NCBI RefSeq assembly: GCF_022829345.1
Contig: NZ_JAKSXV010000063.1
Span: 1-64,000 of the forward strand
Direction: 5' to 3'
Length of the DNA stretch: 64,000 nt
From: Methylobacterium sp. J-090
GTDB lineage: Bacteria > Pseudomonadota > Alphaproteobacteria > Rhizobiales > Beijerinckiaceae
A program made the position numbers and the translations under genes. The notes under the pieces were generated by a model that saw only the letters and a list, made by a program, of their open reading frames with translations, ran no database searches and had not been told where the DNA came from. Below are positions 7,772 to 13,826 of the stretch, in pieces; within the stretch, counting starts at the first letter, position 1, and each line of letters opens with the position of its first letter.

Positions 7772-8791
7772 CTAGAGCATCGCGTCCTGCGCCAGGCGAT
7801 ACGCGCGCCCGAGCTCGCGGTAGCCCTCGACGACGCGGGCCATCATCGTGCGCTTGCCCTCGTCGAGGGCTCCCAGAACCCGGGCGGGTCGCCCGCCCCA
7901 GAGGTGCCCCCCCTCCAGCAACTGGCCCGGATCGGTGGTGGCGCCCGCCGCCAGCAGCACGTCGTCCGCCACGACGGTGCCGGGGGCGACGACGCAGCCG
8001 ATGCCGATGAGGCTGCGCGCACCGATACGGCAATCGGCGAGCCGCACGTTGTGGCCGATGGTGGTGTCGCGGCCGATGACGACGCCCTCGGCCCGGGTGC
8101 GGATCACCGTGTTGTCCTGGATGTTGGTGTCGGCGCCCACCACGATGGGACCGACCTCGGCGTGGAGATCGCAGGAGAACAGGACGGTCGAGCCGGCGCC
8201 GAGGCCGATGCGGCCGCGCAGGCGCGCCGTGCGGGCGACGAACACGCTCGCCTCCGCCTCGGCGGCGTCGGCTTCGGGCGGCTGGGGCAGATCGCCGGAG
8301 GCTTCGCGCAGGCGCTCGGCCCGCTCGGTGATCTCCGGCAGGGTGATGGGCCGCAGGGGTTTTGCCGGGCTGCCCGCATAGGCGAAGCCCGCCCCCAGGT
8401 GCGCACGGGGAAACACCGTGGCACCGGCCTCGATGAGCACGCCATCCTCCACCGTGGCCCCGTCGAGGATGATGACGTCGTCTTCGATCACCACGTCGGA
8501 GCCGACCGTGCAGGCATGCACCACGGCGTTGCGGCCGACCGTCACCCGGTCGCCCACGAGGGTCGCGTAGGAATTGGTGGCGATGTGGACCGTGGAGCGG
8601 TGCCCGAGCCAGAAGCGTTCGCCGATGGTCACCGCCTGCCCGTCGGCACGGATCACGCTGTCGTCGCCGAGCCACGCCTGAGCCCCGAGGGTGGCGGTGC
8701 CGATCACCGTGCTGCCGCGCCCGCACCAGACCGGGCGGGCGGAGAAGACGGGCAGAACGCCGTCATGGGGCAGGATCAGGTCGGGGGTCAC
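7772..8791 (-). CDS. Two-lobed gamma-carbonic-anhydrase-like hexapeptide-repeat protein
   Basis: A 339-residue protein with two left-handed beta-helix lobes joined by a charged linker (about residues 155-185). Lobe 1 (about 20-145) and lobe 2 (about 188-308) each look like a complete gamma-carbonic-anhydrase/YrdA domain. The zinc-ligand positions can be aligned by their fixed spacing. Lobe 1 keeps His69 and His92 but has Arg87 in the middle position. Lobe 2 keeps only the middle His247 and has Arg231 and Ala252 at the other two. The Arg/Asp pair of the family is kept in lobe 1 (VIRAD, Arg48 and Asp50) but is His210/Glu212 in lobe 2. GTG at 8791 is chosen because AAGGAGA precedes it by about 8 bases. 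Function is unknown; a scaffold, an acyltransferase or an inter-lobe metal enzyme are all possible. Confidence 0.8.
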   Translation of the reverse strand: MTPDLILPHDGVLPVFSARPVWCGRGSTVIGTATLGAQAWLGDDSVIRADGQAVTIGERFWLGHRSTVHIATNSYATLVGDRVTVGRNAVVHACTVGSDVVIEDDVIILDGATVEDGVLIEAGATVFPRAHLGAGFAYAGSPAKPLRPITLPEITERAERLREASGDLPQPPEADAAEAEASVFVARTARLRGRIGLGAGSTVLFSCDLHAEVGPIVVGADTNIQDNTVIRTRAEGVVIGRDTTIGHNVRLADCRIGARSLIGIGCVVAPGTVVADDVLLAAGATTDPGQLLEGGHLWGGRPARVLGALDEGKRTMMARVVEGYRELGRAYRLAQDAML

Positions 8792-8975
8792 GCGGGCGGT
8801 CTCCTTCGAGGCCCGGTGGCGCGGACCGGGACGAGGGGCATATAGGTCTTTCGGGACCGGGCGGACATGCTCGGCCACGAAGCGGCGTGTCGGGGCGCGG
8901 GGTCCGCGCCCAGCAATGTCCTGTCGCCGCGCCGTGCTCAAGAGCCATCGAGCGTCCCCGTACCAGCGAGCCGCC

Positions 8976-9443
8976 ATGACCGCACCGCGCCCCGACGTCA
9001 GCATCCAGGCCGCCCCCTTCGACGCGGCGCACGAGATCGCGGCCCTGACCCGCGACCTCCAGGGCCGGGCCGGCGCCATCGTGACCTTCACCGGCCTGTG
9101 CCGCGACGAGGACGGGCGTCTCACCGGGCTCGAGCTCGAACACTACCCCGGCATGGCCGAGGCCGAGATCGGCCGAGTGGTGGAGACCGCACGCGGCCGC
9201 TGGCCGCTCCAGGGGGTGCGGGTGATCCATCGCCACGGCCTCGTGGCCCCGGGCGACGGCATCGTCCTCGTGATCACGGCCGCAGGCCACCGGATCGCGG
9301 CCTTCGAGGCGGCGAGCTTCCTCATGGACTACCTCAAGACGCAGGCGCCGTTCTGGAAGCGGGAGCACCTCGTCGGGGGCGCCGTCGGGGGCTGGGTCGA
9401 GGCGACGCAAGCCGACGATGCCGCCGCCGCGCGTTGGAGCTAG
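8976..9443 (+). CDS. moaE: Molybdopterin synthase catalytic subunit MoaE
   Basis: Large subunit of molybdopterin synthase. With thiocarboxylated MoaD it inserts the dithiolene sulfurs into cyclic pyranopterin monophosphate. The 155-residue length fits. Seen: FTGLCRDEDGR, the LELEHYPGMAEAEI segment, VIHRHGLVAPGD and the catalytic-lysine region MDYLKTQAPFWKRE. ATG at 8976 is the first start compatible with the family N-terminus; the frame is open upstream but carries no similarity. In many Rhizobiales moaE follows pgsA and moaD, but neither is in this window. Confidence 0.93.
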   Translation: MTAPRPDVSIQAAPFDAAHEIAALTRDLQGRAGAIVTFTGLCRDEDGRLTGLELEHYPGMAEAEIGRVVETARGRWPLQGVRVIHRHGLVAPGDGIVLVITAAGHRIAAFEAASFLMDYLKTQAPFWKREHLVGGAVGGWVEATQADDAAAARWS

Positions 9444-9535
9444 GACGTCCACAGGCAAGCCATCGCCTGCCCTTGTGCCGACCGGCACCGCATGTGCCGG
9501 GTCGGCACCCGATCCCAGGAGTTCACCCGATTTCC

Positions 9536-10735
9536 ATGCCCGACCTCCGGCCCGATTCCCATGCGGCCCCGCCAGCGGCCGGCCCACAGCCGCGGGGCTG
9601 GTCCCATGCCGTCTCGGGCATCGCCATCGTGGCCTTCACCGCATTCCTAGCCTTGGCCTGGAGCGCGGTCTCGACACTGATGCTCATCTTCGCCGGCATC
9701 CTGCTCGGGGTGTTCCTCGACGGGTTGACCCAGCTCCTCGGCAAGGTGCTGCCCGCCGGGCGCGGCCTGCGGCTCAGCCTCGTCAGCCTCGTGCTCGCCG
9801 GCCTCAGCCTGTCGATGGTCGCCTTCGGCGGCGCGACGATCATGCAGCAGGGCCGCGACCTCGGGCAGACGGTGGCGTCCCAGGCCGGCACCGTGCGCGA
9901 CCGGCTCAAGGAGTACGGCATCGACGTGCCGGGCCTCTCCGCACCGAAGAAGGCGCCGGACGGACAGGCCGCGCCGGACGGCGACAAGGACAAAGGCAAG
10001 GACAGGGACGGGTCCGACGCCAAGGGGCAGAAACCGGGGGGCCTCGCCGGCCTCGCCTCGGGCGCCATGGAGAGCCCGGGCTCCCTCCTGTCGGATGCCG
10101 GCAGCGTCCTCGGTCCGGCGGCCAGTGTGGTGATCGCCCTGTTCGGGGCGCTCGGCAACGTCCTCGTCATCGTGTTCCTCGGCCTGTCCTGCGCGGCCGA
10201 TCCCGGAGCCTACCGCGACGGCCTCGTGCGCTTCGTGCCGCCGCGCCACCGCGAGCGGGCGACAGCTCTCCTCGACGGCATGGGCGAGACCCTGCGGCAC
10301 TGGCTGTTCGGCCAGCTCATCACCATGGCGGTGATCTTCCTGTGCACCTGGGCGGGCCTGAGCTTCCTCGGGATCGGCGGGGCGCTGATCCTCGGCCTCC
10401 AGGCCGGTCTCCTCGCCTTCATCCCGACCATCGGTCCCCTCATCGCGGGCGTGGTCATCATCCTGGCGGCCCTGGCCTCGGGCCTCACGGCGGTGCTCGG
10501 CGCCCTGGGCGTCTACCTCGCCGTGCAGACCCTGGAGAGCTACGGCCTGACGCCGTACATCCAGAAGCGGGCCCTCGATATTCCACCCGCCACCATCTTC
10601 GCAGGGCAGCTCGTGCTGGGCGTCCTGTTCGGCCTGTGGGGCATCGCGCTGGCCCTCCCCCTGATGGCGGTGATCAAGGTGCTGCTGGCGCAGCTCTACA
10701 TCGAGGACACCCTGAAGGAGGACGCCGAGGCCTGA
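9536..10735 (+). CDS. AI-2E/PerM family membrane transporter
   Basis: Integral inner-membrane protein of 399 residues with about eight hydrophobic segments: two near residues 23-60, one near 75-95, one near 195-220 and four in the C-terminal half. The C-terminal half has the family's conserved features, including FIPTIGPLIAGVVIILAAL and LTPYIQKRALDIPP. Proteins of this family (PerM, TqsA) include putative AI-2 exporters and permeases; the real substrate cannot be read from sequence. Residues about 137-175 form an unusual hydrophilic insertion rich in Asp, Lys and Gly (GDKDKGKDRDGSDAKG) inside the large soluble loop. AGGAG lies 14 bases before the chosen ATG, rather far. The gene ends head-on against xerD with only 12 bases between. 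Confidence 0.82.
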   Translation: MPDLRPDSHAAPPAAGPQPRGWSHAVSGIAIVAFTAFLALAWSAVSTLMLIFAGILLGVFLDGLTQLLGKVLPAGRGLRLSLVSLVLAGLSLSMVAFGGATIMQQGRDLGQTVASQAGTVRDRLKEYGIDVPGLSAPKKAPDGQAAPDGDKDKGKDRDGSDAKGQKPGGLAGLASGAMESPGSLLSDAGSVLGPAASVVIALFGALGNVLVIVFLGLSCAADPGAYRDGLVRFVPPRHRERATALLDGMGETLRHWLFGQLITMAVIFLCTWAGLSFLGIGGALILGLQAGLLAFIPTIGPLIAGVVIILAALASGLTAVLGALGVYLAVQTLESYGLTPYIQKRALDIPPATIFAGQLVLGVLFGLWGIALALPLMAVIKVLLAQLYIEDTLKEDAEA

Positions 10736-10753
10736 GGGGCACCGTCCTCAGGC
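10730..10753. terminator. Hairpin spanning both convergent stop codons, possible bidirectional terminator
   Basis: GCCTGAGG (10730-10737) pairs perfectly with CCTCAGGC (10746-10753) across an 8-base loop. Both stop codons, of the PerM-type gene and of xerD, lie inside the stem. There is no T-run on either strand, so a Rho-independent role is uncertain. Confidence 0.35.
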
Positions 10754-11689
10754 GGGCTCGTCCTCGGCGTCGGACAGGGGGTGGAGGTCGCGCACCATCC
10801 CCTTCAGGCGCTCGTCGAGGATGTGGGTGTAGATCTGCGTCGTGGCGATGTCGGCGTGGCCCAGCAGCTCCTGCACGATGCGCAGGTCCGCGCCGTTCTG
10901 CAGGAGGTGGCTGGCGAAGGCGTGGCGCAGGACGTGGGGGCTGACCCGGTCCGGGCGCAGGCCGGCGGCGGCAGCCACATCCTTGAGGTCGCGGGCGAAG
11001 GATTGCCGGGTGAGGTGTCCGCTCGCGCTGTCGGCGGGAAACAGCCACGGCCCATCGGGACCCGAGCGGGCGAGGTGGTCGCGCATGGCGGCGCGGGCCA
11101 TCTCGGTCAGCGGCACCAGCCGTTCACGACCGCCCTTGCCCTTGACCACGAGGTAGCGCTCCCGCGTCGATCCCGCCGCCCGCGGCAGGGCGATGAGCTC
11201 GGAGACGCGCAGTCCCGTGGCGTAGAGCAGCTCGATGAGGCACAGCATCCGCCGGCTTCGCCCCATGCCGTCCGCCTCGGCCTGCGCCCGGGCGGCGGTC
11301 AGAAGGGCATCGACCTCGGCGACCGACAGCACCTTGGGCAGCGTCCGGCCCTTGCGCGGCGCGGCCACGGGCGCGCTCGGGTCCCCCTCGGCGAAGCCTT
11401 CCGCGTAGAGGAATCGGTAGAAGCCGCGGATGCAGGAGAGGCGCCGGGCGGCGGAGGCCGCCGAGAGGCCGCGGGTCTCGAGATCCGCCATGTAGGCCCG
11501 CACCGGCCCGGCCTCGATCCGCACGGGGTCGCGACCGTCGCGGGCCAGGGCGGCGAGATAATCGGACAGGTCGCGGCGATAGGCGCTGAGGGTGTTGGCC
11601 GCCGCCCCGCGCTCGGCGGCGAGCATGTCGAGGTAGCCCTGGATCAGCGCCTCGCCCGATGGGTCCTCCGCCGTCGGCGCCGCGCTCAC
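10748..11689 (-). CDS. xerD: Site-specific tyrosine recombinase XerD
   Basis: Tyrosine recombinase of 313 residues expected to resolve chromosome dimers at dif with XerC. The N-terminal SAM-like core-binding domain spans about residues 5-95 (YLDMLAAERGAAANTLSAYR). The catalytic domain shows the full set: Arg in YATGLRVSELI, Lys in VVKGKGGRERLV, HVLRHAFASHLL (His-x-x-Arg), LLGHADIATTQIYTHI with the second His and the nucleophilic Tyr. GTG at 11689 is preferred because it overlaps the stop of the upstream mini-gene in a GTGA quartet. The xerD, small membrane protein, divergent aroK-aroB layout is, to my knowledge, common in Rhizobiales. I see no dif-like site next to it. Confidence 0.93.
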   Translation of the reverse strand: MSAAPTAEDPSGEALIQGYLDMLAAERGAAANTLSAYRRDLSDYLAALARDGRDPVRIEAGPVRAYMADLETRGLSAASAARRLSCIRGFYRFLYAEGFAEGDPSAPVAAPRKGRTLPKVLSVAEVDALLTAARAQAEADGMGRSRRMLCLIELLYATGLRVSELIALPRAAGSTRERYLVVKGKGGRERLVPLTEMARAAMRDHLARSGPDGPWLFPADSASGHLTRQSFARDLKDVAAAAGLRPDRVSPHVLRHAFASHLLQNGADLRIVQELLGHADIATTQIYTHILDERLKGMVRDLHPLSDAEDEPA

Positions 11690-11838
11690 CGGCCGGGCGG
11701 CTGGAGCTTGGAGGCGGGGATCGTCACGCTCATCTCGCGCGGTGTCGGCACCACCAGGGTCGCCAGGGCGAACAGGCCCGCGAAGGCGAGCCCGCCCAGG
11801 ATGACGAGGGTGGCGAGGAAACGGAACAGGGTCGGCAC
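11686..11838 (-). CDS. Small single-pass membrane protein upstream of xerD
   Basis: A 50-residue protein with one strong hydrophobic helix (about residues 4-27, FRFLATLVILGGLAFAGLFA) followed by a short polar tail containing VVPTPREMSVTIPASKL. I do not recognise a named family. The case for a real gene is the GTG start, the clean transmembrane pattern, and the 4-base GTGA overlap with xerD, which implies coupled translation. The tail should lie on the periplasmic or cytoplasmic face depending on topology. The frame stays open further upstream, but that part is basic and low-similarity. Confidence 0.6.
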   Translation of the reverse strand: MPTLFRFLATLVILGGLAFAGLFALATLVVPTPREMSVTIPASKLQPPGR

Positions 11839-12089
11839 TCGGACGAACCTCGATCGCGGGGCGCAAGGGGGAAATGCGGCGCCGATGGCGCAAGGGCAAG
11901 TCATCGGTTGCACCATGCAGGGCGCGCCGTGGCAATGACTTCGCGGCCACAGGTTGCGGCGCAATAGGCGCGTCGGTGCGCCGGGACGCGTGCGGACGGA
12001 CCATCGGGTTTTCCTGCGTGCCCCCGCGGGCACCGCTTCGCCCGATCCTCAAAACGCGCTAAGACCCGCGCAACGATGCGAAGAAGCTG

Positions 12090-12707
12090 ATGACCGAAGC
12101 CGAGCCTCAGGGTCCCCCGCCCCCGGGCGACCCCATCGAACTGCGCCTGCGCCGCGCCCTGGGCGACCGTTCCATCGTGCTCGTCGGCCTCATGGGGGCC
12201 GGCAAGAGCACGGTCGGCCGGCGCCTGGCCTCGCGCCTCGGCCTGATGTTCCGGGATGCCGACCTCGAGATCGAGACGGCGGCCAAGCTGACGATCCCGG
12301 ACATCTTCGCGATCTACGGCGAGCCGAGCTTTCGCGATGGCGAGGAGCGGGTGATCGCCCGCCTCATGCGCGAAGGCCCCCTCGTCCTCGCCACGGGCGG
12401 GGGCGCCTTCATGCGCGCCACGACCCGGGAGCGGATCGCCGAGCGCGGCGTCTCCGTCTGGCTCAAGGCCGAACTCGACGTGCTCATGCGCCGGGTCCGC
12501 AAGCGCGGCGGCCGCCCCCTCCTCCAGACCGAGGACCCCGAGGAGACCCTGCGCGGATTGATGGAGTTGCGCCATCCGGTCTACGCCACGGCCGACGTGG
12601 TGGTGGTTTCCCGCGATGTGGCCCACGACCGCGTGGTGCAGGACGTGATGGAGGCCCTCGACGCCCATCTCAACGGCTCCCTCCACGAAGGAATCGCAGC
12701 CCAGTGA
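12090..12707 (+). CDS. aroK: Shikimate kinase
   Basis: P-loop kinase of the chorismate pathway that phosphorylates shikimate at O3. Of 205 residues, roughly the first 25 (Pro-rich) precede the core domain. Seen: Walker A GLMGAGKST, the shikimate-binding RDADLEIE, FRDGEERV, the ATGGGAFM glycine-rich motif, and the lid region KRGGRPLL with its arginines. It is divergent from the xerD pair and overlaps aroB by four bases (GTGA at 12704-12707), the classic aroKB arrangement. Confidence 0.94.
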   Translation: MTEAEPQGPPPPGDPIELRLRRALGDRSIVLVGLMGAGKSTVGRRLASRLGLMFRDADLEIETAAKLTIPDIFAIYGEPSFRDGEERVIARLMREGPLVLATGGGAFMRATTRERIAERGVSVWLKAELDVLMRRVRKRGGRPLLQTEDPEETLRGLMELRHPVYATADVVVVSRDVAHDRVVQDVMEALDAHLNGSLHEGIAAQ

Positions 12708-13822
12708 CCGACCGTCTGACGGTGGGCGTGCCCCTCAACCAGGGTCGCGCCTACGATATCCTCATCGGCCGTGGCCTGCTGGACGAGGCCGGGGCGCGGA
12801 TTGCGGCCCTCGGCGCGCGAGCCGCAATCATCGTCACCGACACCAACGTCGCCGCCCTCTACGCCGAACGCCTGAGCGCGAGCCTGGAAGCGGCGGGCCT
12901 GCGCTCCGGCCGCGTCACCGTGGCGCCGGGCGAGGCCTCGAAGAGTTACGCGACCTACGCGGAGGTCTGCGACGGCCTGCTCGCCCACAGGGTGGAGCGC
13001 GGCGACATCGTCGTGGCGCTGGGCGGCGGTGTCGTCGGCGATCTCGCGGGGTTTGCCGCCGCCACCCTCCGGCGCGGCGTGCGCTTCGTCCAGGCGCCGA
13101 CCTCGCTGCTGGCTCAGGTCGACTCCTCCGTCGGCGGCAAGACCGGCATCAATTCGCCGCTGGGCAAGAACCTCATCGGCGCCTTCCACCAGCCGCGCCT
13201 GGTGCTGGCCGACACCGGCACCCTCGATACCCTGTCCGAGCGCGAGATGCGCGCCGGCTACGCGGAAGTGGCGAAGTATGGCCTCATCGGCGACGCGACG
13301 TTCTTCGACTGGTGCGAGGCGCATTGGGCCGGCATCTTCTCCGGCGGCCCGGAACGCGACGAGGCCGTGGCGATCTGCTGCCGGTCCAAGGCCGGCGTGG
13401 TGGTGCGCGACGAGCGCGAGGACGGCGAGCGCGCCCTGCTCAACCTCGGCCACACCTTCGGCCATGCCCTGGAGCGCCTGACGGCCTACGACTCCGCCCG
13501 CCTCGTCCATGGGGAGGGCGTCGCCATCGGCCTCGCCCTCGCCTTCCGGTTCTCGGCCCGCCTCGGCCTGTGTCCGGGCCAGGATGCGGGCCGCGTCGCC
13601 AACCACCTGGCGCTCGCCGGCCTGCCCACCACCCTGGGGGCGGTGCCGGGCGGCTGCGGCGACGCCGACGCCCTCCTCGACGCCATGGCGCAGGACAAGA
13701 AGGTCCGCGACGGGGCGCTGACCTTCATCCTCGCACGCGGGATCGGCCGGAGCTTCATCGCGCCCGGCATCGACGCGGCCGAGGTGCGGGCCTTCCTTGA
13801 CCACGAACTGCGCGCCGGCTGA
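12704..13822 (+). CDS. aroB: 3-dehydroquinate synthase
   Basis: NAD- and metal-dependent enzyme of 372 residues that converts DAHP to 3-dehydroquinate, the second step of the shikimate pathway. Seen: the NAD-binding VALGGGVVGDLAGFAAATLRR, the substrate-binding QAPTSLLAQVDSSVGGKTG, and metal ligands in AEVAKYGLI, NLGHTFGHALE and VHGEGVAIG. GTG at 12704 overlaps the aroK stop, so expression is coupled. In many alphaproteobacteria a CorC-like hemolysin gene follows; here a hybrid sensor kinase begins 4 bases after the stop instead. Confidence 0.95.
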   Translation: MTDRLTVGVPLNQGRAYDILIGRGLLDEAGARIAALGARAAIIVTDTNVAALYAERLSASLEAAGLRSGRVTVAPGEASKSYATYAEVCDGLLAHRVERGDIVVALGGGVVGDLAGFAAATLRRGVRFVQAPTSLLAQVDSSVGGKTGINSPLGKNLIGAFHQPRLVLADTGTLDTLSEREMRAGYAEVAKYGLIGDATFFDWCEAHWAGIFSGGPERDEAVAICCRSKAGVVVRDEREDGERALLNLGHTFGHALERLTAYDSARLVHGEGVAIGLALAFRFSARLGLCPGQDAGRVANHLALAGLPTTLGAVPGGCGDADALLDAMAQDKKVRDGALTFILARGIGRSFIAPGIDAAEVRAFLDHELRAG

Positions 13823-13826
13823 GCCT

